Assembly (NCBI GenBank): GCA_003168295.1
Contig: PMST01000600.1
Span: 13,907 to 24,648, forward strand
Length of the DNA: 10,742 nucleotides
Reading direction: 5' to 3'
DNA from: Actinomycetota bacterium
GTDB lineage: Bacteria; Actinomycetota; Actinomycetes; Streptosporangiales; Streptosporangiaceae
This document shows, piece after piece, positions 1-6,017 of this stretch (the first letter of the stretch is position 1; each line of letters begins with the position of its first letter). The position numbers and the translations under genes were made by a program. The notes under the pieces are model-generated. The model searched no databases. It was not told the DNA's origin and was given only the letters and a program-made list of their open reading frames with translations.

Positions 1-788
1 GCGCTCGGGTCGGCGGCCTGGACTCGGGAGGCCAGCGCCACGCCGGCGAAACCAGCGAGTATCCCGGACATGATCAGCGCGAATGTGGTGATGCGACCGA
101 CAGAAACCCCGGCCAGTCGGGCCGCATTCGGGTTGAAGCCGCTGGCGTAGACGCGCCTCCCCATCACGGTTCGGGACAGCAGCAGCCAGATCAAGATCGC
201 GATCACGAGCATATAGAAGAAAGGCAGCTGGATATTGCCCACCGCAGTGCTGGCAAACTTGCTGAATGGCCCGGACAGGCCCGCGGTCAGGATCACCTGG
301 CCGGACGCGCCGAGGGTGACGGCTGCGATGATCGACCCGGTGGCCAGCGTGGCGATGAAGGAATTGAGGCCGATCCCGACGACGACCAGTGCGTTGAGCA
401 ATCCGGCCGCGGCGCCGCACAGGACCGACAGCAGCACGACCAGGACGACCGGCAGACCGGTATGGCCGAGCAGCGCTCCGGCCACGATGCCGGTAAGACC
501 CATCACCGAGCCGACGGACAGGTCGTAGACGCCCGCCGACAAGGGCAGGACCAGGGCCAGGGCTACGATCGCGGAAATGGAATACTCATCGAGGATCTGC
601 GTGACGGTATTGGTGGTGAGGAACAGCCCTGGGATCCAGATGCTGAACAGCACGATGATGGCGATCCATACGTAGATGGCCCCGATGCTGCCGAAACCCA
701 GCACGGAGCGAAGCGCCCGCGCCGACGTGGCCTTGGCCGGCGGCTTTGGGTCCGCCGTGGGTTGTAGGTCTGTTCCCAGTTCTGTCAT
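1..788 (-). CDS. RbsC-type ABC transporter permease, partial (C-terminus off left edge)
   Basis: Inner-membrane channel subunit of a ribose/xylose-type (CUT2-like) ABC importer. It is read on the minus strand from ATG at 788-786 and stays open to base 1, giving about 262 residues of a protein usually 320-350 long, so the last membrane segments are missing. A short polar N-terminus is followed by many hydrophobic segments. The family-typical stretch with GLLNAL followed by NSFIATLATG lies near residues 127-150, and the later segment FNPNAARLAGVSVGR is typical of RbsC-type permeases. The start is well supported: GGAGGAG lies 6-7 nt upstream, inside the end of the ATPase gene, and the ATG overlaps the ATPase stop as ATGA, implying translational coupling. 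Known family role: forms the translocation pore and contacts the ATPase. The substrate cannot be read from this sequence. Confidence 0.93.
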   Translation of the reverse strand, partial: MTELGTDLQPTADPKPPAKATSARALRSVLGFGSIGAIYVWIAIIVLFSIWIPGLFLTTNTVTQILDEYSISAIVALALVLPLSAGVYDLSVGSVMGLTGIVAGALLGHTGLPVVLVVLLSVLCGAAAGLLNALVVVGIGLNSFIATLATGSIIAAVTLGASGQVILTAGLSGPFSKFASTAVGNIQLPFFYMLVIAILIWLLLSRTVMGRRVYASGFNPNAARLAGVSVGRITTFALIMSGILAGFAGVALASRVQAADPS

Positions 789-2326
789 TTGTGGACTCCT
801 CCAGGCGACAGCCTGTTCTCACTCATAATGCTGTTCAGAATGGCCTGCTCGGAGATATCCGCGCCCTGCAACTCCGCGACTATCTGGCCGGCCACGAAAC
901 ACAGGACCCGGTCGCAGATGCTGGTCAGGTCCTCGATGTCGGAGGAGCAGAGGATCACCCCCACACCGTCGTCGGCCCGCGCCCGGATGATCTCGTAGAT
1001 CGACCGCCGGGCACCGACGTCCACGCCGCTGGTCGGATCGTCCAGGACCAGGACCGCGGGTCGTTGCTCAAGGGCCTTCGCGAGCGCGACCTTCTGCCGG
1101 TTTCCGCCACTCAGCTCCTGCAGCTGCTTGTCGGGCTCGCGGGGACGGATATCCAGCTGCGTGAGCCAGTTGGCCGCCACCCCTTTTTCCGACCGGTCCG
1201 AGATGAACCCGCGCCGTGAGGTGGCGCGCAGGATCGGGAGGCACAGATTCTCGCGGACGGTGAATTCGGCGATCAAGGAGGCGGGGTGGGTGTTCGGGAA
1301 GACCAGTCCGATGCCGAGGGCGCGAGCCGACGCGATGGTCAGTTTCCCGTTGCTGCCGCCTGCCGCGGTGGTCAGCTCGACCTTCGCCCTGCTCGCGCCG
1401 CCGAGGACCCCGGCCAGCTCATCGCGGCCCGACCCGTCGAGCCCGGCCACCCCGAGAATTTCCCCGGGCCTGGCCTGGAACGCCGCATCACGCAGAAACC
1501 GGCCGGTGATCCGCACCACGTCCAGGCATGTCGCAGTTCCAGCGGGGTCAGGGACCCGGTGCGCGGCCGGCGGTGCCTCATCCTGATCGGCACCGAGAAT
1601 TCTGCCGATCAGCTCCGAGCGCGAGACCGCGCTGGTCGAGAAGTGGCCCTGCATGCGGCCGTCGCGGAGCACGGTAGCGGTGTCGGCCAGGCGGAGGATC
1701 TCATCGATCCGGTGCGAGATGTAGAGCACCGATGCCCCGCTGGACTTGAGCTCGCGGATGATCGCGAACAGTCGCTCGACCTCGGTGGGCGACATGGCGG
1801 CGGTGGGTTCGTCAAGCACGAGAAGCCGCATCTGGCCGTGACTGTCGTCGATAGCGCGCGCGATCGCCACGGCGGCCCGCTCGTCCGGCGCCAGGTGGCC
1901 AACCTGAGCGTTGAGGTCAAGCGTGACCCCGATGCGCTCGAGCAGAGCATGCGCTTCCCGGTCGCGCGAATGGCTCGTCGGCGCGAGCGCGCGCTGGTCC
2001 AGGTCCGAGGTCAGACGAAGGTTCTCAAGCACGGTCATCTCGTCGATGAGCCCCAGGTTCTGGTGGACGAACCGCAGGCCCGCAGCGGCGGAATCAGTCG
2101 GCGATCCGGTCGGTAGGTGCACGCCGTCGACCAGCACGACGGCGCCGGGATCGGGCGGGTGGAAACCGGAAAGAACCTTGATGAGCGTGCTCTTGCCTGA
2201 GCCGTTCTCGCCGATGAGGGCGTGTATCGAGCCGGCTTCGATCGTGAGCGACACATCGTCGAGCACGAGCACGTGCCCGAACGACTTTGACACATGCTGC
2301 GCATCCAGCACTATCGATGGCGTCAT
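785..2326 (-). CDS. Sugar-type ABC transporter ATPase with two nucleotide-binding domains (RbsA/XylG-like)
   Basis: Cytoplasmic energy-coupling subunit of the importer, 513 residues, the usual length for RbsA-like double-NBD proteins. NBD1 has an intact Walker A (GENGSGKST, 39-47), Walker B with catalytic Glu (LVLDEPT, D172/E173) and switch His205, but its signature motif is degraded to LAPDE (145-149). NBD2 has a degenerate Walker A (LDGSGRDE, 296-303), an intact LSGGN signature (405-409), and Walker B LVLDDPT (426-432) with Asp430 where Glu is usual. One composite ATP site (NBD1 Walker motifs with the NBD2 signature) should therefore be active and the other not, an asymmetry known in this family. 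The ATG at 2326 has GAGG about 8 nt upstream. The stop overlaps the permease start as ATGA. It lies 150 bp downstream of the binding-protein gene, with a strong stem-loop between. Confidence 0.95.
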   Translation of the reverse strand: MTPSIVLDAQHVSKSFGHVLVLDDVSLTIEAGSIHALIGENGSGKSTLIKVLSGFHPPDPGAVVLVDGVHLPTGSPTDSAAAGLRFVHQNLGLIDEMTVLENLRLTSDLDQRALAPTSHSRDREAHALLERIGVTLDLNAQVGHLAPDERAAVAIARAIDDSHGQMRLLVLDEPTAAMSPTEVERLFAIIRELKSSGASVLYISHRIDEILRLADTATVLRDGRMQGHFSTSAVSRSELIGRILGADQDEAPPAAHRVPDPAGTATCLDVVRITGRFLRDAAFQARPGEILGVAGLDGSGRDELAGVLGGASRAKVELTTAAGGSNGKLTIASARALGIGLVFPNTHPASLIAEFTVRENLCLPILRATSRRGFISDRSEKGVAANWLTQLDIRPREPDKQLQELSGGNRQKVALAKALEQRPAVLVLDDPTSGVDVGARRSIYEIIRARADDGVGVILCSSDIEDLTSICDRVLCFVAGQIVAELQGADISEQAILNSIMSENRLSPGGVHK

Positions 2327-2426
2327 CGTGCTCGCCTCAGGGTCCGATGCGGATGACGCCGCGAGCCGGCAGTCAAGACGGCCATCGTGACCTCGCTCTC
2401 CTCATTGGGCACGCAAGCGGGGGGGT

Positions 2427-2471
2427 GCCCCCTGGCGCCCGGCCGGCGGGTCATGCCGGGCGCCAGGGGGC
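2427..2471 (-). terminator. 17-bp perfect stem-loop between binding-protein and ATPase genes
   Basis: Bases 2427-2443 and 2455-2471 are exact reverse complements (arm GCCCCCTGGCGCCCGGC) with an 11-nt loop. The stem begins 5 nt after the binding-protein stop codon (2477-2479). No T-tract follows on the minus strand. In ABC operons such a structure commonly protects the 3' end of the binding-protein mRNA or partly terminates transcription, so that the binding protein is made in excess over ATPase and permease. That role is inferred; the structure itself is directly visible. Confidence 0.75.
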
Positions 2472-2476
2472 CAGAT

Positions 2477-3688
2477 CTAAGAAGAGATGTGCCACAGTTT
2501 CTCGAACTGGGCCTGATAGTTCGCCACCAGCGGGAAGAGCCCGTCCGTTTGAGGCGGAAGCTCCGAGGCGTTGGTGATCATCCAGGCCGGCAGGGGCGCC
2601 GTGTCAACGGCCGTGCTCTGATTCGTGAACGACCGGATGAAGAAGTCGATCGACCGCCACATCATCTCGGCCGCGGGGTAGGCGTCGAACGCAGTCAGTT
2701 CGCCATTTTGCATGTAGGAGATCGACGCTGTGCTGCTGTCCCACGTGACGAGGTGGTCGCTGCCCTGCCCGGCGGCCTTCATGGCCTGCGGCAGGCCCTC
2801 GATGAAGTCGTCGTAGTTCGGCCACACCCACTTGATCTCCGGGTGCGAGCTCAGGAAGGTGGTGATCCGGCTCGGCAGGTCCGACCCGATGCTGCTCAAC
2901 GGCACGTTCAGCGTGTAGACCTTGCAACTCGGGCAAGCCGAGCTCATCGCGGTCGTGAAGCCGCTGAGGGCGGCAATTTCGCTCGTGTACTCAGACGTAT
3001 AGACCGCGAGCGAATCGAACGCCTTCCCCCCGTTCTGGCTGAGCATGTAGTCAGCGATGCGCGTCCCGACGCCGGGAGCCGTGGATGTGCCAGCAAGGGC
3101 CGGCGGCCCTAGCATGACCAGCGAGAGCCCGTTGCCTGGCGCGTCTCCGACCGACTGGTCGACGACCGGGATTCCCATGGCCTTGAGCTTCGCGAGCGCC
3201 GGGTTGAACAGAACTCGAGGCGATCCGGATGTGACCACGCCGTCTGGCTTGTTGGCCACAGCCTGCGCCCAGGCCGCCGCGGTCGACTCCGCCGTCAGCC
3301 CGGCATTGATCCGGTCGACCGTCCAGCCAACCGCACTGGCCGCGGTCACCAGGTAGTTGCCGGCCGCCTCACAGGCAGGCACGCCGCACTGGACGAGATC
3401 GATGCGCTTGCCCTTGGGAACCGAGCCCGTGATGGGCGTGGTGACGCCGATGGAAGTAGGACGCGCGGTGAACGCCGCCACTTCTTTCTGGGCGGTAGCC
3501 AGGCTATAGGCCGTCCCCGAGGCCGATGTGCTCGCCGCGCTTGCTGACGAGCTTGCAGTTGAGCTTGCTGACGAGCTTCCTGACGACGAGCAGGCGGCCA
3601 GCGCAAGCAACGCACCCGCGGCAGCGAGGCTCAGTGCGACTGAGCGTGCCCTCCGTGGGCGGAAAATCCGGTCTGGCTTCAATGCCAC
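2477..3688 (-). CDS. Lipoprotein substrate-binding protein of the ABC importer (type I periplasmic-binding fold)
   Basis: Extracytoplasmic ligand-binding component, up to 403 residues. The N-terminus has basic residues (RRAR), a hydrophobic segment and a lipobox LAAC with Cys33, so it should be lipid-anchored outside the membrane. Residues 34-60 are a Ser/Ala/Thr-rich linker. From about 95 onwards the sequence resembles RbsB-like proteins (Peripla_BP_4 type): a first strand (RIDLVQ), NKPDGVV near 146-152, AMGIPVVDQS near 170-179, and later WDSS and ELTAFDAYPAA. Four cysteines (101, 106, 252, 255) could form disulfides. Start choice: the longest frame begins with GTG at 3688, but its only Shine-Dalgarno-like GGAG overlaps that codon, whereas TTG at 3682 has GGAG exactly 5 nt upstream and may be the true start (401 residues). 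First gene of the transporter operon. The ligand is unknown; no sugar-metabolism gene is adjacent. Confidence 0.93.
   Translation of the reverse strand: MALKPDRIFRPRRARSVALSLAAAGALLALAACSSSGSSSASSTASSSASAASTSASGTAYSLATAQKEVAAFTARPTSIGVTTPITGSVPKGKRIDLVQCGVPACEAAGNYLVTAASAVGWTVDRINAGLTAESTAAAWAQAVANKPDGVVTSGSPRVLFNPALAKLKAMGIPVVDQSVGDAPGNGLSLVMLGPPALAGTSTAPGVGTRIADYMLSQNGGKAFDSLAVYTSEYTSEIAALSGFTTAMSSACPSCKVYTLNVPLSSIGSDLPSRITTFLSSHPEIKWVWPNYDDFIEGLPQAMKAAGQGSDHLVTWDSSTASISYMQNGELTAFDAYPAAEMMWRSIDFFIRSFTNQSTAVDTAPLPAWMITNASELPPQTDGLFPLVANYQAQFEKLWHISS
3539..3578. repeat. 24-bp-period direct repeat in the lipoprotein linker
   Basis: The 16-mer GCTTGCTGACGAGCTT occurs at 3539-3554 and again at 3563-3578, a period of 24 bp (8 codons). 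It falls in the Ser/Ala-rich linker just after the lipobox of the binding protein, where in-frame repeat expansion is tolerated. Confidence 0.7.
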
Positions 3689-3735
3689 TCCAAGATAGAG
3701 GTAGAGACAGTGAGGCCGGGTAGGTCACCGACCCC

Positions 3736-3776
3736 TGTGGTTCCACAAAGCATAGCAATCATATTCATAGAATCAA
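3736..3776 (-). promoter_or_regulatory. Candidate promoter and operator of the ABC importer operon
   Basis: On the minus strand, TTGATT (3776-3771) is followed after 16 nt by TATGCT (3754-3749), a fair match to a housekeeping promoter. Just downstream, over the expected transcription start, lies the dyad TGTGG-TT-CCACA (3736-3747), a natural position for a repressor site. The 5' leader would be about 55 nt to the binding-protein start. This is inferred from pattern and position; no regulator is assigned to the dyad. Confidence 0.4.
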
Positions 3777-3907
3777 GGCCCGTTAGATCACAAACTTCAG
3801 CCGCGCCGCGCTCGGGCTGTGGTCGGCTCTTGGGCCAGCAGCGGCTAGATACCGAGGCCAGGGGCGGCGCGGGGGCAGAGCCGGAGCGTCGGCGGCCATC
3901 ACACCCA
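3777..3907. other. Intergenic stretch between two divergent transcripts, no gene seen
   Basis: GC-rich sequence between the importer promoter (minus) and the candidate promoter at 3908 (plus). An open frame runs through 3710-3952 on the plus strand but has no ribosome binding site and an implausible composition (Pro/Arg/Ser-rich, ending in a His run produced by a short CAT repeat). I see no RNA gene or clear dyad here. Confidence 0.5.
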
Positions 3908-3937
3908 TTGACAAAAGGTCCGAATCATCATCATCAT
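3908..3937 (+). promoter_or_regulatory. Candidate promoter for the micro-ORF chain and PPOX gene
   Basis: A perfect -35 hexamer TTGACA (3908-3913) is followed after 18 nt by CATCAT (3932-3937), a 4/6 match to TATAAT, inside a short run of ATC/CAT triplets. The GGAGG of the first micro-ORF begins 6 nt further on, so any transcript would have an almost leaderless start. The -35 is convincing; the -10 is weak. Confidence 0.4.
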
Positions 3938-3951
3938 AGGATGGAGGCGTG

Positions 3952-4078
3952 ATGTCGCTCGACGAGGCCGACCGATACCCAGGATGACGCCGGCAGTCGC
4001 TCGCCGAGGCTCACTATGAACCTGAATGTGGGACAGCAGATCATGGATACCGCGCCTGCCAGGCAGTGCGGCTCGTGA
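3952..4078 (+). other. Chain of three tiny ORFs joined by 4-nt overlaps, upstream of the PPOX gene
   Basis: ORF1 (3952-3987) encodes MSLDEADRYPG and has a strong GGAGG 4 nt before its ATG. Its stop overlaps the start of ORF2 as ATGA (3984-3987). ORF2 (3984-4019) encodes MTPAVARRGSL and overlaps ORF3 as ATGA (4016-4019). ORF3 (4016-4078, 20 codons, begins MNLNVGQQIMD) overlaps a GTG of the PPOX frame as GTGA (4075-4078). The PPOX gene has no ribosome binding site of its own, so ribosomes could reach it by successive termination and reinitiation. An alternative is that these are frameshifted remains of an older N-terminus: ORF1 is in the same frame as PPOX and separated from it only by one TGA (3985-3987). 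Confidence 0.45.
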
Positions 4079-4584
4079 CGGCGGCTGACGGCCAGCCCTC
4101 CGCCGCCGGATCCCTGCGCGATGCGCGCCTGTCGGCGGAGGACCAGGCCGCATTGCTCAGCGCCCAGAGCCAGTGCGTGCTGTCCTTCCATGACCCGGCC
4201 GGATGGCCGCGCGCGGTCGTGCTGAGCTATATCTACGTCCGGGAGCGATTCTGGCTGACCGCGGTCTCCGGACGGCCGCACGTCGAGGGCCTTCGCGCAG
4301 ATCCCAGGGTCACCGTGGTGGTGAGCAATCTGGGAACCGCCATCTCCGGGCGCCAGATGCTGGCGCAACGTGGCACGGCGACATTGCATACCGACCGGCC
4401 GACGCTCGACTGGTTCTTTCCCTGCTTCGCCCAGCGTCATGAACCGCAAACGCCAGAGTCATTCGCGCGACATCTGGACACGCCGAACCGGGTCGTCATC
4501 GAGGTGGCACCGGTCGGCAGGCCGACCAGCCACGATTCCCGCCGTCTGTCCGGCGACGGCCGGGGCGGACCAGGCGGCTCTTGA
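4066..4584 (+). CDS. Pyridoxamine 5'-phosphate oxidase-like (PPOX) split-barrel protein
   Basis: Up to 172 residues. The arrangement LSAEDQAALLSAQSQCVLS, then DPAGWPRAVVLSYIYV, then FWLTAVSGRPHVEGLRADPRVTVVVSN is characteristic of the PPOX/FMN-binding split-barrel superfamily, in which actinobacterial members bind FMN, F420 or heme. The conserved strand-turn pattern spans about residues 22-150; the last 20 residues are low-complexity Gly/Arg/Ser. Likely cytoplasmic; the cofactor and reaction cannot be assigned. The start is uncertain: GTG at 4066 is the longest, but neither it nor GTG at 4075 has a Shine-Dalgarno sequence. GTG 4075 overlaps the stop of an upstream micro-ORF (GTGA), favouring coupled translation. 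It converges on the cupin gene with a 23-bp gap that holds part of a long dyad. Confidence 0.8.
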   Translation: MRLVTAADGQPSAAGSLRDARLSAEDQAALLSAQSQCVLSFHDPAGWPRAVVLSYIYVRERFWLTAVSGRPHVEGLRADPRVTVVVSNLGTAISGRQMLAQRGTATLHTDRPTLDWFFPCFAQRHEPQTPESFARHLDTPNRVVIEVAPVGRPTSHDSRRLSGDGRGGPGGS

Positions 4585-4603
4585 GCGAGGTCATTCCCCG
4601 GCC
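4558..4603. terminator. Nested dyad between convergent genes, candidate bidirectional terminator
   Basis: GGCCGGGG (4558-4565) pairs with CCCCGGCC (4596-4603), then GACC (4568-4571) with GGTC (4589-4592), then GCT (4577-4579) with AGC (4584-4586). The PPOX stop codon (4582-4584) lies at the apex. Convergent genes end on both sides (4584 and 4608), the expected place for a two-way terminator. There is no clear T-tract, as is common in actinomycetes. Confidence 0.5.
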
Positions 4604-4607
4604 TGGC

Positions 4608-5084
4608 TCAGCGTCGCTGTGCGCCCAAAGTGACGAATCCTCCGACGGCCGGCTTGCCGCTACGATTGCGCCACTTGTGGCGGGTGCCATTTTGGACGAT
4701 CAAGTCGCCGGCCGTCAGCCACTGGACCGAGCCGTCGTCCATCTCGAGGCCGAGTTCGCCCTCGATCACCCAGCCGATATCCAAGCTCTCGGTCTGGTGC
4801 ATGCCGTCGCCTTCCGCCATCACCGCATCGAGCACTCCCCCCTCAGCCTCGGTCGCCTCGTCGTCGGGCAGGAAGACGATATGGGTCATGCGGACCCCGT
4901 CGGCGGGCGGGAAAAGCTGACCGTCATGCTCCGGCGTCTCGGCGGTCGTGGGCAACGCCATGGGCAGGCCGTCCTGACCCCACGCCAGGCGCATGACAAA
5001 ACCGTGGCTAGCGACAGCCTCGACCTCTCCGACATGGGCGAAGTAGGACCGGCCGTCCTTCTCACCCGTGATAACGCGCTTCAT
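4608..5084 (-). CDS. Cupin-domain protein, paralog of the second cupin (BLL6423-like type)
   Basis: 158 residues with a single C-terminal cupin barrel (about 64-155). Motif 1 reads MHQTESLDIGWVIEGEL (95-111) and motif 2 AGDLIVQNGTRHKWRNRSG (125-143). His96, Glu99, Asp102 and His136 are the likely metal or substrate positions; the usual HxH of motif 1 is H-x-T-E here. The HxT(D/E) pattern with GTxHxWxNRS resembles the cupin_BLL6423-like group, whose reaction is not established as far as I know. The ATG at 5084 overlaps the stop of the upstream SnoaL-like gene as ATGA, with AGGAGG just before it, so the two are translationally coupled. The other cupin, near 9560, shares the same C-terminal pattern, indicating duplication or shared ancestry. 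Probably a soluble enzyme acting on a small molecule. Confidence 0.88.
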   Translation of the reverse strand: MKRVITGEKDGRSYFAHVGEVEAVASHGFVMRLAWGQDGLPMALPTTAETPEHDGQLFPPADGVRMTHIVFLPDDEATEAEGGVLDAVMAEGDGMHQTESLDIGWVIEGELGLEMDDGSVQWLTAGDLIVQNGTRHKWRNRSGKPAVGGFVTLGAQRR

Positions 5085-5923
5085 CGCGTGCCTCCTTGAT
5101 CAACGTCGTGGCCTGCTTCTGGAATACACATCTGAGCTACATAGCGCTGGATAAGACCGTGGTCTCCGATGGCGACACACGAAAGGAACGTCGCGGATTT
5201 TCCCGCGGGCAGGCCAGTCACCCGGCCCCAGACGGCAAAATCCGCGATCGCGGTGCTTCCCGCTACCGTGGCGATACGATGCCGTGCGTCATTGACCCCG
5301 CGGGCTTCGAAGACGGACCTGATGGCCTCCCTACCCTGGACGGTGCCCCGGGGGCCAGCGGGGGTGCGTGGCGGGAAGCTATAAATACCGTCCTCCTCGA
5401 AGCAGTCGACGGCCGCGGCCGCCCGGCCGGCTTCGAGATGATCAAGATAACGCCGGACTACTGACTCCGCCGCGGCCACAGGCACTTCCGCACCAGGGCG
5501 CCTCGCCTTCGAGACCGGGACGAAGTCGTGCCGGAAGGCTACGACGCTCGCAACTGACCGTGCTCTGGTCGCCACGGCCACCGCAGCTGACTGCGGGATC
5601 CCTCCGCGAGTGTTCTCCAGGAACTCGAGGAAGACCGTGTTGCCTGCCTCGCACCGCAGAACAGGAACACGTGTCTCGTACTGACACGCGTCCAGCGCCA
5701 GGGCGGACGCCGCCGCCTGCCTGCCCGTCGTGACGAGCCTGGCTTCGCTCTCGGGCCGACCAGGATCTGGAAGGGCCACCGTGACATCAGACGACAGCAC
5801 GTCCGGCCGCTCACCCCGCAGGGCGTCGAAGATCCAGTCCCTGTCACTGGGCGCAGGGTCACTAAGCGCGGGCAAATGTGGTCGCCGCCTGCGTCTGGGA
5901 AGTCTGCCTGTCTTGTTCCGCAT
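5081..5923 (-). CDS. SnoaL/NTF2-like protein with a probable second NTF2-like domain
   Basis: 280 residues from ATG 5923, chosen because GGAGG lies 6 nt upstream; the frame is open to 6031 but that extension would run into the divergent promoter and has no better start signal. The C-terminal part (about 152-270) is a recognisable SnoaL-like fold: VVRRYLDHLEAGRAAAAVDCF, EEDGIYSFPP, then GREAIRSVFEARG and paired strands. The N-terminal part (about 26-140) has a similar order of elements (DVTVALPDP, then ATR and VVAFRHDFVPV strands) and may be a diverged second copy; this is less certain. The N-terminus is unusually basic (RRRRR near 10-14). SnoaL-like proteins include polyketide cyclases, dehydratases and isomerases. 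It overlaps the cupin start by 4 nt (ATGA), so both proteins are probably made together and may work on the same compound. Confidence 0.8.
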   Translation of the reverse strand: MRNKTGRLPRRRRRPHLPALSDPAPSDRDWIFDALRGERPDVLSSDVTVALPDPGRPESEARLVTTGRQAAASALALDACQYETRVPVLRCEAGNTVFLEFLENTRGGIPQSAAVAVATRARSVASVVAFRHDFVPVSKARRPGAEVPVAAAESVVRRYLDHLEAGRAAAAVDCFEEDGIYSFPPRTPAGPRGTVQGREAIRSVFEARGVNDARHRIATVAGSTAIADFAVWGRVTGLPAGKSATFLSCVAIGDHGLIQRYVAQMCIPEAGHDVDQGGTR

Positions 5924-6017
5924 CGCTGCCTCCGGGTCGTATGGTACAAGACTATGCATAGGATTACTATGATTAATATGGGCTAGCGCTCTCGGCGCAC
6001 GTAGCGAGGAGGACACC
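5924..6017. promoter_or_regulatory. Divergent AT-rich control region with CTATGCATAG palindrome
   Basis: The 94 bp between the divergent SnoaL-like and NmrA-like genes hold an AT-rich core (5940-5980). It contains the perfect 10-bp palindrome CTATGCATAG (5952-5961) followed by the direct repeat GATTA-CTAT-GATTA (5962-5975). On the minus strand this reads TAATCAT, the same half-site as in the palindrome upstream of the SDR gene. Probably a shared operator-promoter region; individual -35/-10 boxes are not clear. Confidence 0.45.

Noticed and set aside
1286..2116. 276-codon plus-strand open frame
   Set aside because: It lies antisense inside the ATPase gene, whose motifs are clear. The antisense translation is Arg/Pro/Gly-rich without recognisable domains, as expected of a GC-rich shadow frame.
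2387..3112. 241-codon plus-strand open frame
   Set aside because: Antisense to the binding-protein gene and across the intercistronic stem; Arg-rich with no domain and no ribosome binding site.
3924..3937. ATC/CAT triplet run as a possible microsatellite or CRISPR-like repeat
   Set aside because: Only about four triplets; too short for any array and better read as part of the promoter spacer and -10 area.
3710..3952. 80-codon plus-strand open frame with a His run
   Set aside because: No ribosome binding site, runs through the importer promoter, and the His run comes from a short CAT repeat.
3985..3987. In-frame TGA between micro-ORF1 and the PPOX frame as a selenocysteine codon
   Set aside because: No reason to expect selenium insertion in this family, no downstream insertion element is recognisable, and the intervening translated sequence looks non-coding.
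3934..4449. 171-codon minus-strand open frame
   Set aside because: Antisense to the PPOX gene; composition is that of a shadow frame.
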